A stretch of DNA of 64,000 bases from contig NZ_PDUD01000021.1 of the NCBI RefSeq assembly GCF_002646595.1, positions 1-64,000 on the forward strand, given 5' to 3'. Below the pieces are notes generated by a model. That model searched no databases and was not told where the DNA came from. It saw only the letters and a list, made by a program, of their open reading frames with translations. Shown here piece after piece: positions 33,239 through 42,251 of this stretch (its first letter is position 1; each line of letters opens with the position of its first letter). Position numbers and translations under genes: made by a program. Source of the DNA: Flavilitoribacter nigricans DSM 23189 = NBRC 102662. Lineage in GTDB: Bacteria; Bacteroidota; Bacteroidia; Chitinophagales; Saprospiraceae.

Positions 33239-34825
33239 TTAATTCCTTACCTTCAAACACCCCCGCACCTGCTGCAATCCTCCCAATTGAATACGGATGT
33301 AATACTGCCCGGCGGGTAGTTCTTCCGCGTGCCAGTCGACCTGGTGTTCTCCCCGGGGAAATATACCGTTGGCGGGATTGGCAACCAACTGGCCGGCATT
33401 GTTGAATACCTGGAGGATGACCGGCCCTCCGTCACTCTCGAATCGTAGGCGGGTCCAGGAAGTAAACGGATTGGGATAGATATTGAGTAGCTGCCGACCG
33501 GCCTGGAGGTTACGATCCCTCACCGATGTAGGCAGGCAATTCACGGTGGAGAATACCGGCAGGTCCTGGTAGTCCCGGTACAGAATATCCCGGAGTGTAT
33601 CCGGTGGCACGCAGAACCAATTTTTAAGCACAGTAGCGTATACAGACCGGAAATCGTACTGCATGGGCAGGTTGCTTTCAACGGTCGCATCCACCGGGAT
33701 ATCGGGATTATCTCCCAGTACGCCACCTTCGATCGCCTTGCCGAATAAGAACAGGGGGGCGGCAGCGCCGTGATCGGTGCCGTTGCTAAAGTTGGAAATA
33801 ATGCGTCGGCCAAATTCCGAAAAGGTCATTCCGGTGACGCGATCGGCCACCCCCAGCGCTTCTATATCTTTTTGGAAAGCGTTGATCCCTTCCGAAACCC
33901 GTTTCAGCAGTTCGGCGTGTTCTCCCTGGGTCGTGTTATCCGTGACCACCTGGTTGTCGTGCGTGTCAAAACTACCGATGGATACCATATAGATCCTGGT
34001 TTTTAAGCCGCCGGCGATCAGCCGGGCCACGATCTTGAGCTGTTCGGCGAGGAAGTTCTCCCCGGGGTATTCGGCAATATTTCCGGCTTTACCAAAGGCC
34101 TGCACGATCACCTGTCCGTAGGCATTGGACTGTCTTTTGACAGTGCGTACGTGGCTGAGCAGTTCGCCGGCTGGTGTGGCGGGAGCCGGGGTTTGTACGC
34201 CATTGATCAATTCGTAAAATTCCGCCGGATTGACTACGGACATGCCCATGGCGGCAAACGGCCCCTGTAGAGCCAGGGAAACCGTTGCGCCAATTTCCAA
34301 AGAGAGCGGGTCCGGCATATCCTGATTGGGAAACTCTGCCGGGAAGTTGGGAAATTCTTCGTGTAGATAGCGCCCGGCCCAACCGGAGTTGACCAACTGG
34401 TCGGCGTCCGATCCGCTCATCCAGATATCAGTAGCCCGGAAATGGGAATAATTAGGATTGGGGTAGCCTACGGACTGGATGATCTTGAGCTTTCCTTCAT
34501 TGTAGAGGGACTGCATGCCGGACATGGCCGGATGGAGTCCAACGCGATCCTGGCCTTCCAGTTGGAGCGTACTGTTTTCGGGCAGGACGACCTGAGGCCT
34601 TACCTGCGTCAGCTTGCCGTATTGATCGAGGGGGACAACGGTATTCAGGCCATCGTTCCCGCCGTCGAGCCGGATCAGCACCAGTACTTTGTCCGTATCC
34701 GTTGTGGTATTGGTCAGGGCGCTCATCCAGGGATTGGCACCCAGTGCTTTTATTCCAAACCCGTTGATCAGATTGGGTAATACTACTCCCGCTGCGCTAT
34801 ATTTTAGAAAATGTCTTCTTTTCAT
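33239..34825 (-). CDS. DUF1501 protein with Tat-like signal and type IX sorting tail
   Basis: 528 residues. The N-terminus MKRRHFLKYSAAGVVLPNLI looks like a twin-arginine signal. The DUF1501 core (sulfatase-fold-like) includes VLIRLDGGNDGLNTVVPLDQ, HPAMSGMQSLYNEGKLKIIQ, NYSHFRATDIWMSGSDADQL and GRRIISNFSNGTDHGAAAPL. The last 75 residues form a type A T9SS C-terminal domain (IYPNPFTSWTRLRF ... ELPAGQYYIRIQLGG), so the protein should be sent to the cell surface. It follows the DUF1800 gene with a 103-bp gap, the standard DUF1800/DUF1501 pair of unknown function in Bacteroidota and Planctomycetes. Confidence 0.92.
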   Translation of the reverse strand: MKRRHFLKYSAAGVVLPNLINGFGIKALGANPWMSALTNTTTDTDKVLVLIRLDGGNDGLNTVVPLDQYGKLTQVRPQVVLPENSTLQLEGQDRVGLHPAMSGMQSLYNEGKLKIIQSVGYPNPNYSHFRATDIWMSGSDADQLVNSGWAGRYLHEEFPNFPAEFPNQDMPDPLSLEIGATVSLALQGPFAAMGMSVVNPAEFYELINGVQTPAPATPAGELLSHVRTVKRQSNAYGQVIVQAFGKAGNIAEYPGENFLAEQLKIVARLIAGGLKTRIYMVSIGSFDTHDNQVVTDNTTQGEHAELLKRVSEGINAFQKDIEALGVADRVTGMTFSEFGRRIISNFSNGTDHGAAAPLFLFGKAIEGGVLGDNPDIPVDATVESNLPMQYDFRSVYATVLKNWFCVPPDTLRDILYRDYQDLPVFSTVNCLPTSVRDRNLQAGRQLLNIYPNPFTSWTRLRFESDGGPVILQVFNNAGQLVANPANGIFPRGEHQVDWHAEELPAGQYYIRIQLGGLQQVRGCLKVRN

Positions 34826-34928
34826 TGGTTTGTTTTCATTGATCTGACTTATCGAAAAATACCCGGTATTCAGATTGGTTGCTTCAATCCAGTATTGGCA
34901 TCGGATCCGGCCCTTTACCGGCTAAGAC

Positions 34929-36599
34929 TCAGCACAATTGATATTCTTCCTGGTGTAAAAAGGTATAAAAGAAGGCCAGCAGACGATTGCGAACGGTCTC
35001 CCTTTTCATTTCATCGGTGGGGTCAGCCGTATAGGCCAGCCAGGCGTCGGTCCAGTAATAATCACTGATCTGCCCGGAGAGCAGGATGGATTTCAGGCGA
35101 CTGCGCAGTGCACCGCTGATATCGATACCCAGTTGCCAGGACGCCAGGATATCGACCAGCGCATTCGGATCTTCGGCATTCGGTAACAGGGCCACGGTGC
35201 TGAGAATATCGAGCGGCACCTGGGTATTGTCGGTGGCAATGCCACTCCAGAGCAACCAGTCGGCGATCAGCCCCCGGCGCGGCAGGGAATCCGTCGTGAT
35301 CCAGGATTTATCAAATACCGGAACCTGGTAGTAGGCCGGCCAGCCCGAAACGCTGGGTGGGTCGCCGATACTTTGCTGCTGGATGTCTCCCATCCAGACG
35401 ATGGAAAGATTGTGCTGCAAGCGGTCCCGCAGCATAGACCGGTCGGGGATTGGATTGCCGAATTCCCGCAGCATGCCGATGTGGTAGTCGAATGGACTTT
35501 TCAGCATAGCTCCCCGTCGGCTGGTATCAAAAAAATGGGCGCTGGAAAACAGCGTTTTTAATACCGGTAAGATCTGATAGTCACTGTTCCGGAAGATCTG
35601 GGCCAGAGGCTCGATCACCTGTTCTTCCGTAAGCTCATCAATGTCGTGGTGGACAAAAAAGCGATAGATCTTCCGGCAGATAAACAGCGCACATTCTTCG
35701 GTAGCAAAGAGCATATCCAGCAATTCGGAGAGCTCCTGTACGCCGGCTTCTCCCGACCGTCCCGTGATCAGCCGGTTGCCGTAAAAGGCAGAGAATTGTT
35801 TATCCTCCGTATCGTGTTCCCAGAAGGCAAAATAGATCTCATTGGTATCCCAGTTGAAACGCCAGCCGGTTAGTATCCGGGCGGCAGCCTGCACGTCGCT
35901 TTCGGTGAAATTTGCGCCGGGGCCTTTACCGATACAGAACAATTCCTGGAGTTCGCGGGCATAATTCTCATCCGGAGCACCTACGGAATTGTACTGCCCG
36001 TTCAGATAGAACAGCATGGCCGGATCCAGGGTAAGCGCGAGGATGAGTTCTTTGAAGTTACCCAGAGCCAGTCGCCGGATCGTCATCAGGTAGTCGTAAT
36101 TGCGACGGGCGTGAAAAACGGCATAGAACTGTATCGGGATATGATTGTGCCAGAAAACGACCATCTTTTCGAGAATGGACCGGTCCTGCTCGATCAGATT
36201 ACCAACCCACCAGGCTTTGAGGGAGCCGATACGGCTGGCCTCAATATCAGTATTGAAAGGGGCGTTGATCCAGGTTGCTCCCCAGGGCACATCCGGATCA
36301 TCGATCGTTTCTTCGTTGAACCCATTGTAGTCGTTTACCGGCAGGGGAGGAGAGGCTGCGTTCGGGCTCAATAGCTCCGTCACCGCTTCTTCGGGCGTTT
36401 TGCTGAGCAGGTAAGTTACATCTTCCGCCTTCGCCCCGAACATCAACCGACGCAGGAGGTGGGAAACCTGCAGTAGCCCCCAATCTCCGCTGTAGGGTTC
36501 AAGCCCCGGTGGGGGATTGTCGAAAGCCTGTACGCCTGCTGCATCTTTGGAATAGAAGGTGGGGGCCGTCCGTTTTCGGGAATTTTTGTAGCTCATCAA
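34929..36599 (-). CDS. DUF1800 protein
   Basis: 556 residues. Family features are HLLRRLMFGAKAEDVTYLLS, LEKMVVFWHNHIPIQFYAVF, MLFYLNGQYNSVGAPDENYA, RELQELFCIGKG, VQAAARILTGWRFNWDTNEI and RKIYRFFVHHDIDELTEEQV. DUF1800 proteins are large helical proteins, normally exported, that always accompany DUF1501 proteins. No clear signal peptide is seen: the N-terminus is basic (MMSYKNSRKRTAPTFYS), as in others of the family. It lies upstream of the DUF1501 gene in the same direction, probably co-transcribed. The biochemical function of the pair is unknown. Confidence 0.9.
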   Translation of the reverse strand: MMSYKNSRKRTAPTFYSKDAAGVQAFDNPPPGLEPYSGDWGLLQVSHLLRRLMFGAKAEDVTYLLSKTPEEAVTELLSPNAASPPLPVNDYNGFNEETIDDPDVPWGATWINAPFNTDIEASRIGSLKAWWVGNLIEQDRSILEKMVVFWHNHIPIQFYAVFHARRNYDYLMTIRRLALGNFKELILALTLDPAMLFYLNGQYNSVGAPDENYARELQELFCIGKGPGANFTESDVQAAARILTGWRFNWDTNEIYFAFWEHDTEDKQFSAFYGNRLITGRSGEAGVQELSELLDMLFATEECALFICRKIYRFFVHHDIDELTEEQVIEPLAQIFRNSDYQILPVLKTLFSSAHFFDTSRRGAMLKSPFDYHIGMLREFGNPIPDRSMLRDRLQHNLSIVWMGDIQQQSIGDPPSVSGWPAYYQVPVFDKSWITTDSLPRRGLIADWLLWSGIATDNTQVPLDILSTVALLPNAEDPNALVDILASWQLGIDISGALRSRLKSILLSGQISDYYWTDAWLAYTADPTDEMKRETVRNRLLAFFYTFLHQEEYQLC

Positions 36600-36834
36600 C
36601 TGAAATTATGGTAAGGCCGGCAGCGATCAATGTTCCTGCGCAAGTCGCCAGGCATTGGCCATCCGACCGTAGACATCGAATAGAAAGACTATTTGATTGG
36701 TAGTAATTTGTGATGATAATTTGTCCGGGAAGGATGGTAAAGATAAGGAATTCGGGAGCCGGAGTCCAGGAGCAAGGCGATTTTTAGATGAAGGGGCAGA
36801 GCCGTGGGATGAAAGAATACGGAACGTCGGAAGT

Positions 36835-37977
36835 TTACCGGACCGTAAAGACCCGTTCGAAATAGGGCGGAGCGGCCTGGTTACCGGTTTCGGTTTCGGC
36901 CGGCGCATCGAATAGCCGGACAAGGTTATTACCGGCGAGATCCTCCACATCCGTACTGATTCGCAGGCGATAGGTGCCGGATTGCCAGGTTTGGTCGGGG
37001 TGCCAGCTCCAGCTCTTTTCTTCCGGCCCGACCCGGATCTCGCCCTCCAGGAGGTTTCCCTGGTCATCGAATACGGCGAGACCACTCTGCAACAGTGCCC
37101 TATCCATCGCTTCCGGGAAGTGTATCCTCAAGGGGGTTTTGCTCCCGGCCGCCGGGCAGAGGATGTCCCATGTAGCCGGATCCGGTTTCTGGCTGTCTTT
37201 GCTCCCCGTGCGAAAGACTTTGATCTGATCTTCGGCCAGGGGAATGCCGCCGGCAGCCGGCCAACCCTTGCGGATCACCAGCCGATACGTGCGCCTGGGC
37301 CGGAGTGGAGGTCCCATTTCCCGGTTGGGGATCAGCAGGCTTTTGATGCGACCGGGATCAAACCACACGGTTAACCTTTGTTGTTCCGGATCCCACAGTT
37401 CCTGGGCCATGTCGAGAAAGGGGGCGATGACTTCGGTCCCTTCGTCATCGAAAAGCTGCAGATAGTCCGTTAGATATCCGGCCCGCATCCGCTGATCGAA
37501 GTGAATATAAAATTTGAGCTGATTAGCGGGCCAGAGATCCGCACTCGGGTAAATAGCGGTTACCGTGGGCGGCGCTACGAGTTGCGACTGGGGAATAAGG
37601 ACCGGTATGACTTGTGCCGTCTCATTCCCAACGTACCAGATGTAGTAGGTGCGACCGGCCAGAAAAGGGAAACGAGGCCGAAAAAAGAGGGTGTCGCGAT
37701 TTTGTGAGTAGCGCCCCATCACCGCCGGCAGATCCAAAGATTGCCCGGGAGCCTGGGTGTAAACGCGGAGAACGGCCGGACCCGCATCTTCGGCCAGTGG
37801 TGCGTGTCTGACGGGCAGGACCCAGCGAACGGTCCCGAATTGATCGTCCTGTTTCGAAACGACCAATTCGGGTGCCGTCGGGGATTGGGCTGCCAGAGGG
37901 AACAACCCTCCGGACAAAACTACCAACACGGTAAACAATATGCTTATTTTTCTGAGCACTTCGTTGCTTACATCCAC
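36835..37977 (-). CDS. Secreted Ig-like domain protein
   Basis: 380 residues. The likely start is GTG at 37977 (10-bp overlap with the upstream gene) or GTG six codons later; either gives a signal segment SILFTVLVVLSGGLFPLAAQ. The mature part is beta-rich with bacterial Ig-like (Big_5/SbsA-like) features: DLWPANQLKFYIHFDQRMRA and TPLRIHFPEAMDRALLQSGL, with TWQSGTYRLRISTDVEDLAG and AGNNLVRLFD at the end of a domain. It may be a surface or matrix-binding protein. It is probably translationally coupled to the preceding propeller protein, as the stop and start regions overlap. No enzymatic motif. Confidence 0.75.
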   Translation of the reverse strand: MDVSNEVLRKISILFTVLVVLSGGLFPLAAQSPTAPELVVSKQDDQFGTVRWVLPVRHAPLAEDAGPAVLRVYTQAPGQSLDLPAVMGRYSQNRDTLFFRPRFPFLAGRTYYIWYVGNETAQVIPVLIPQSQLVAPPTVTAIYPSADLWPANQLKFYIHFDQRMRAGYLTDYLQLFDDEGTEVIAPFLDMAQELWDPEQQRLTVWFDPGRIKSLLIPNREMGPPLRPRRTYRLVIRKGWPAAGGIPLAEDQIKVFRTGSKDSQKPDPATWDILCPAAGSKTPLRIHFPEAMDRALLQSGLAVFDDQGNLLEGEIRVGPEEKSWSWHPDQTWQSGTYRLRISTDVEDLAGNNLVRLFDAPAETETGNQAAPPYFERVFTVR

Positions 37978-39125
37978 TGATTCGGATAGGTATTCAGATT
38001 CAGATCGCCGTTCGGCATCCGCTGGAGCGTCAGAATATTTTCTTCGTTGAGATTGTCGATGTGGGTAATGCCCACGCGGGAGAGCACGGAGTGCTCCAGG
38101 CCAACGGCGTATTCACCATCCTTGAGCGGTTCAGTCAGCCCTTCTTTGATCTTGGTAATATCCTCCGGGTCGATCTTGATCAGCGCTTTGGAGGTATTGG
38201 ACATCAGGATGTAGGATTTGTCGCCCTGCTTGTAGGTGATGATGTCGATCGGCATGTTACCGAAGCCAAATTCGCCCAGGGTTTTACTGACTACATGCTG
38301 ACCGTCCTTCACTTCGGAAAGCGGAATACTGACGAAGGGCGTGCAGGTGTAGGTCGCCAGCAGGTAGGTTTCCCCGTTAAGGTCATACGGGATCAGTGTC
38401 CGGATCGGCGCCTCGGTTTCGGACTTCCCGTGGGCCACGTGGAAGACCTCAATCGTAGTGGTGGTCGCTTTCTTCTTAAATGGGAAGTTGAGCACCCGGA
38501 GCGCCGAGGCGAATTCTTCGTTGCTGAGGCCGGTAACGAAGAGCTTGCCGTCGTGGTAAGCAATATCGGTGATCGCTTCGGTGCGGTTGTCGCTTTTGCG
38601 CCAGTTTTGTTCCCCTCCCTTGACCACGCTGGGTACATCGGCCATCGAATGCCGGATATTATCCAGGGAAACTTCACTGATGTTGCCTTCCGGATCGATC
38701 CGCAGCAGTATGCCGGCGTAAGCCAGATCATTTGGGGTTTTCCAGAAGCCGAGCGCTTTGGCATCCGAACGGGAAACCGCCAGATAGATGTGCTGGGAAA
38801 GCGGATTGACCGCCAGATCGTGGATCACCACGCCTCTGGGGTCCGTGCCCAGCAGGGCGGCGAGTTTGCCTTCCACGTCTTCCATGGAAAAAGGTTTGCG
38901 TTCGGCGGGCGCCTCGCGATCTTCCAGGTCGAGTGCGAAGACCTTACCGGCTTTGGAATCACCGATAAACAGAATGCCTTCCGGGCCGAAGGTCAGCACG
39001 CTCATGCTTTGTACAGCGGCCTGTCCGCGCACAAAATCCTTGGTTAATCGTTCGTAATTTTCGGGAGAAGCGTAGGACCACAGACAGGCCACTACCAGGC
39101 AAAAGCTTAGGAGTTGTCTTTTCAT
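37968..39125 (-). CDS. Secreted beta-propeller-like protein of unknown function
   Basis: 385 residues with signal peptide (MKRQLLSFCLVVACLWSYAS). Repeated strands such as LTFGPEGILFIGDSKAGKVF, GVVIHDLAVNPLSQHIYLAV and ITDIAYHDGKLFVTGLSNEE suggest a beta-propeller resembling lactonase or SMP-30-type folds, but no catalytic residues stand out. The conserved segment DLNGETYLLATYTCTPFVSI carries the only cysteine of the mature protein. It precedes and overlaps the Ig-like gene by 10 bp, so the two products likely work together, perhaps at the cell surface. Not closely matched to any named family. Confidence 0.7.
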   Translation of the reverse strand: MKRQLLSFCLVVACLWSYASPENYERLTKDFVRGQAAVQSMSVLTFGPEGILFIGDSKAGKVFALDLEDREAPAERKPFSMEDVEGKLAALLGTDPRGVVIHDLAVNPLSQHIYLAVSRSDAKALGFWKTPNDLAYAGILLRIDPEGNISEVSLDNIRHSMADVPSVVKGGEQNWRKSDNRTEAITDIAYHDGKLFVTGLSNEEFASALRVLNFPFKKKATTTTIEVFHVAHGKSETEAPIRTLIPYDLNGETYLLATYTCTPFVSIPLSEVKDGQHVVSKTLGEFGFGNMPIDIITYKQGDKSYILMSNTSKALIKIDPEDITKIKEGLTEPLKDGEYAVGLEHSVLSRVGITHIDNLNEENILTLQRMPNGDLNLNTYPNQWM

Positions 39126-39217
39126 TACAATCGGATTTTTGATGTGATTTCTCTTGTAATATCGTAAATTCCCCCATCAAAATATATACTGGCCAAGAAA
39201 ATTGTGGAATCAAGATC

Positions 39218-39601
39218 ATGGAATCTACCTTAAATGTACTCGGTGAACCCCTCGAAAGTTGTTGTAATAATCCCCGAACCGGATTCTACCGGGACGGCAA
39301 TTGCCGGACGGGTCCGCAGGATACCGGACGGCATCTGATCTGCGCCCGAATGACGGCTCCGTTTTTGCGATTTAGCTTTCTGCGGGGAAATGATCTGACT
39401 ACACCCCGGCCGGAATTTCAATTCCCCGGTCTGAAACCCGGCGATCGCTGGTGCCTGTGTGCGCTGCGTTGGGTGGAAGCTTACGATGCGGGATTTGCGC
39501 CGCCGGTGATCCTGGAGGCTACGCATCAGGATGCACTGCGCTATACCTCACTGGAAGCGCTGCGGGAATACGCCATCTTTAATCATCCGCAGGAGACGTA
39601 G
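39218..39601 (+). CDS. DUF2237 family protein
   Basis: 127 residues, cytoplasmic, typical family length. It shows the complete cysteine- and glycine-rich signature: NVLGEPLESCCNNPRTGFYR, DGNCRTGPQDTGRHLICARM, FLRGNDLTTP, FPGLKPGDRWCLCALRWVEA and a C-terminal LEATHQDALRYTSLEALREY. Function is unknown in the family; conserved cysteines suggest metal or redox chemistry. It stands alone, divergent from the propeller gene and followed by a large hairpin. Confidence 0.92.
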   Translation: MESTLNVLGEPLESCCNNPRTGFYRDGNCRTGPQDTGRHLICARMTAPFLRFSFLRGNDLTTPRPEFQFPGLKPGDRWCLCALRWVEAYDAGFAPPVILEATHQDALRYTSLEALREYAIFNHPQET

Positions 39602-39617
39602 GAAAGTGCCTGAACGG

Positions 39618-39655
39618 CACAGATCCCTGTAGCTTTCGAGCTGCAGGGATCTGTG
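39618..39655. terminator. Long terminator-like hairpin between convergent genes
   Basis: CACAGATCCCTGTAGC pairs with GCTGCAGGGATCTGTG (39618-39633 / 39640-39655) with one wobble and a 6-nt loop. There is no T-tract, so it may act as a bidirectional transcription barrier or 3'-end stabiliser. Confidence 0.5.
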
Positions 39656-39680
39656 GACCGAAATAGACTGCCCATAATTT

Positions 39681-40559
39681 TTAATATTCACAGGAAGCCG
39701 GATCGTGTTTCACGATGTAGGACTTGTAGTTTTTCGCTTTTGGGTCCTTACAACCTTCCAGATTTAGCAATTCTACGGTCATGAATTCTACCGGATGGCT
39801 TTCGCTCTGTAGAGAAATGGAGCCGCCGGACAGCAGTTGTCCATCCACCTTCAGAGCCGGATCATGACCGGATACGCTACCGCCGCCAATCTGCGGATTG
39901 TTGTAAGTCAATACTTCTTCACCCTCTACAAAATGCTGGATGAGCGAATCCCCCAGGGCGATCACTTCGGTCGTTACCCACTGATCACCGTGGTAGGTTT
40001 TTGAAGAAGAATTGATACAATGGTTGGTGAACAGGGTATCGCCCATCACCACGTTCGTACCCGGCGTACAGAGATTGGCCGTGGTCCGTGGGTCGGTACC
40101 GTTACCACCCAGCAGCTGCACTTCGATGGATATCGGGAAATCCTGATCGACGCCCATCGTCTTACCATCCTGTCCGTGGATCATGAGTCCGCTGTTGCGA
40201 TAGGCCCAGCCCGGTCCGCCTGGACACTGGTCGCCTACAAAGCGGTACTTAGCCCGAAGTTTGTAGTAGGAAAATGGCTCTTTGTAAAAGATGTGGCCAA
40301 ACTGGCTGTCAAAATCGGTATACCCGTCATAATTTACGGTAAGCAGGCTATCCTTCACCCGGAAGGTATTCCCGAAATTATCTCCGACTTCGTGCTGGCG
40401 GATCTTGATGATCCAGTCGTCGAGATCTTTGCCGTTAAATAGTTGTATCCATTCTTCTTTTTCCGGGTCATTAGCGGCCTGTTCCGGCGAAGAGGTTGAT
40501 TTACAGGCGCTCCAAAACAGACTGCCGCATAGGAGCAGCAAAAAAGTTAGGTTTCTCAT
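39681..40559 (-). CDS. DUF1080 (3-keto-disaccharide hydrolase-like) lipoprotein
   Basis: 292 residues from the ATG at 40559; the signal LLLLCGSLFWSACKS gives a lipobox. The DUF1080 sandwich is complete: EWIQLFNGKDLDDWIIKIRQ, FSYYKLRAKYRFVGDQCPGG, PGWAYRNSGLMIHGQDGKTM, DFPISIEVQLLGGNG and a C-terminal GGSISLQSESHPVEFMTVEL. It differs from the shorter paralogue at 15252-15962 by inserts and a C-terminal Cys-containing tail (GCKDPKAKNYKSY). Probable role: hydrolysis or binding of modified sugars at the outer membrane. It stands alone between terminators. Confidence 0.9.
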   Translation of the reverse strand: MRNLTFLLLLCGSLFWSACKSTSSPEQAANDPEKEEWIQLFNGKDLDDWIIKIRQHEVGDNFGNTFRVKDSLLTVNYDGYTDFDSQFGHIFYKEPFSYYKLRAKYRFVGDQCPGGPGWAYRNSGLMIHGQDGKTMGVDQDFPISIEVQLLGGNGTDPRTTANLCTPGTNVVMGDTLFTNHCINSSSKTYHGDQWVTTEVIALGDSLIQHFVEGEEVLTYNNPQIGGGSVSGHDPALKVDGQLLSGGSISLQSESHPVEFMTVELLNLEGCKDPKAKNYKSYIVKHDPASCEY

Positions 40560-40660
40560 TTCTTTTGTATTTAATGAATTCACTGGCCCGGTAACGATTA
40601 CCGTTCCCACCCGCTAACTTAAAGTTTTCGGATAAAAAAACACCATCCCGTATCGGGGGA

Positions 40661-41662
40661 TTAATTCTCCTGAGGTTTTAAGCGGAGCACTTCTTCGGCA
40701 AAAGAGAAGGTCGCGGCGCGTACGGTATCGAGATCCTGGGACTTCAGATAAGAAGCGAGAATGTGATCGCCGACGGTGGGAAAGGCCACTTCCCGTTTCT
40801 GTTCCGGAGGCGTATGGATCTGCCGAAACATTTCCTGCATGGCCGCTACGGAAACTACGGGGTCCTGTTCTTCTTCATTTTTATAATAATAACCCAGAAA
40901 AAAAGGCTGGGTGACTTTGGCAAAGGTCGCTTCCGTCATGCCGTATTCCAGCAGATTCTGCAGTTCCACCAGAGCTTCCAGCCGGTAGGTGGTCGACCAG
41001 TATTTTTTGTAATTCTCGGGCGCATCGTAGGTCCGGTATTCTCCTTCGTAGACCATCTGGGCGATGTTGAGCCCCCAGGGGCCGTTCAGCAAAAAAGCAG
41101 CGGAATTGGCAATGGCGATATTCGGTGAGTAGGCAATAATGCCGGCGATCTCCGGAAATTTGGCCGCCAGCATCAGGGAAAGCGTACCGCCGGTGGAGGT
41201 CGACATCAGGATCACTTTTTCACCGATTTGTTTCCCAACGGCAAGAGCCGCCGCGGCGGAAGCCAGTAAGCTGTCGGAATCGAAGGTCAGCATAGCATCT
41301 TTATCGCTGAGGCCGTGGGCGTACAGCCGCGGTATGTACAGATTGCAGCCGTAGCGCCGCGCAAATTCCCGGTGAATGGGTTCGCCTTCTGCCCAACTGG
41401 CGGTAAAACCGTGCAGGTAAACGATACTGTAGGGCGTCTTCTGCGGAATGGAGTCCCGCCAGAAGATCCGGCTTTCGTTGTCCGGTTTCAAGCCGGTCAC
41501 CTGCCGTTCTGCATCCCGGATCGAAGTTTCCAGTGCGCCCAGGTCATTGGATACCTCGGGTAGATCAATGCGGAGAGATGGCTTGTCCGGACTGGGGCCA
41601 AGCGCGAAAAGGATCATCAAGGCCAGCAGGACCAGTCCGATGATCATGAAAAACTTTTTCAT
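40661..41662 (-). CDS. Alpha/beta hydrolase, membrane-anchored
   Basis: 333 residues from the ATG at 41662; the longer frame overlaps the upstream gene. An N-terminal hydrophobic segment (FFMIIGLVLLALMILFALGP) anchors or exports it. The alpha/beta hydrolase core has the oxyanion region YSIVYLHGFTASWAEGEPIH, the nucleophile elbow MSTSTGGTLSLMLA (Ser in STSTG), and acid/histidine candidates in the last third (DPVVSVAAMQEM; TVGDHILASYLKSQD). Probable carboxylesterase- or lipase-type activity; substrate unknown. It starts 10 bp after the upstream small membrane protein gene, so the two are one operon. Confidence 0.85.
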   Translation of the reverse strand: MKKFFMIIGLVLLALMILFALGPSPDKPSLRIDLPEVSNDLGALETSIRDAERQVTGLKPDNESRIFWRDSIPQKTPYSIVYLHGFTASWAEGEPIHREFARRYGCNLYIPRLYAHGLSDKDAMLTFDSDSLLASAAAALAVGKQIGEKVILMSTSTGGTLSLMLAAKFPEIAGIIAYSPNIAIANSAAFLLNGPWGLNIAQMVYEGEYRTYDAPENYKKYWSTTYRLEALVELQNLLEYGMTEATFAKVTQPFFLGYYYKNEEEQDPVVSVAAMQEMFRQIHTPPEQKREVAFPTVGDHILASYLKSQDLDTVRAATFSFAEEVLRLKPQEN

Positions 41663-41672
41663 AAACAGACCT

Positions 41673-42137
41673 TTACTGGTAGTTAAATTCGGCTTGCTCC
41701 CCACTGTCCAGCTGGTAGTGTTGCAGGAACTCATTCATAGACGGCCGGAAGTACAGGAACAACAGCAGACCGGCACCGAAAAAGATCAGGAAGGTTGTGT
41801 TGTTTTCCAGGAGCAGGATCACCAGACTGAAGAGATTAACCCCTTCGATGAGCGCCGAACGGAGAATGACCAGCGTTCGGTAGTGGGCCATTTTGGCCGG
41901 AAGATTTTCCTCTTCCGAGCCCTGGCTCAGTTGCCGGTTGTTGATGAAAAATACCAGTGGGAGCACGCCCACCAGTATGGCCGGTACCAATAGGCCATAG
42001 GTGCCTTCGGGCCAGCCTGTTTGACGGGTTTCCGGATTTAAGATGGCGAAAACGATCACGGAGCAGAACAAAACCTGCCCCGCTAGAAGGGAAAAGTACA
42101 GGATATTGGTCTGGCGGAAAACTTCTTTTGCGTTCAT
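41673..42137 (-). CDS. Four-helix membrane protein of unknown function
   Basis: 154 residues. Hydrophobic segments at about 12-32 (NILYFSLLAGQVLFCSVIVF), 46-65 (YGLLVPAILVGVLPLVFFIN), 93-110 (ALIEGVNLFSLVILLL) and 112-128 (NTTFLIFFGAGLLLFLYF) are joined by a charged loop (SQGSEEENLPAKMAHYR). Both termini are probably cytoplasmic. No conserved enzymatic motif. It precedes the alpha/beta hydrolase by 10 bp and probably shares its mRNA. Similar small membrane proteins with the NILYFSLLAGQ start occur in Bacteroidota as unnamed families; I do not recognise a function. Confidence 0.7.
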   Translation of the reverse strand: MNAKEVFRQTNILYFSLLAGQVLFCSVIVFAILNPETRQTGWPEGTYGLLVPAILVGVLPLVFFINNRQLSQGSEEENLPAKMAHYRTLVILRSALIEGVNLFSLVILLLENNTTFLIFFGAGLLLFLYFRPSMNEFLQHYQLDSGEQAEFNYQ

Positions 42138-42251
42138 ATTTGACGATTGACAATCAACTGGTGAATAGGTCAGGGCTGCAGCAATTGCAGAAAAATAGGA
42201 GTTTTCCAGCTTATTGACAAGCGCGGAAGCTTTCCGCCAGGGAAAATAAGA

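Noticed and set aside
38061-39047. 328-codon rightward frame opposite the propeller-like gene
   Set aside because: Antisense shadow; the leftward frame has a signal peptide and is coupled to the next gene.
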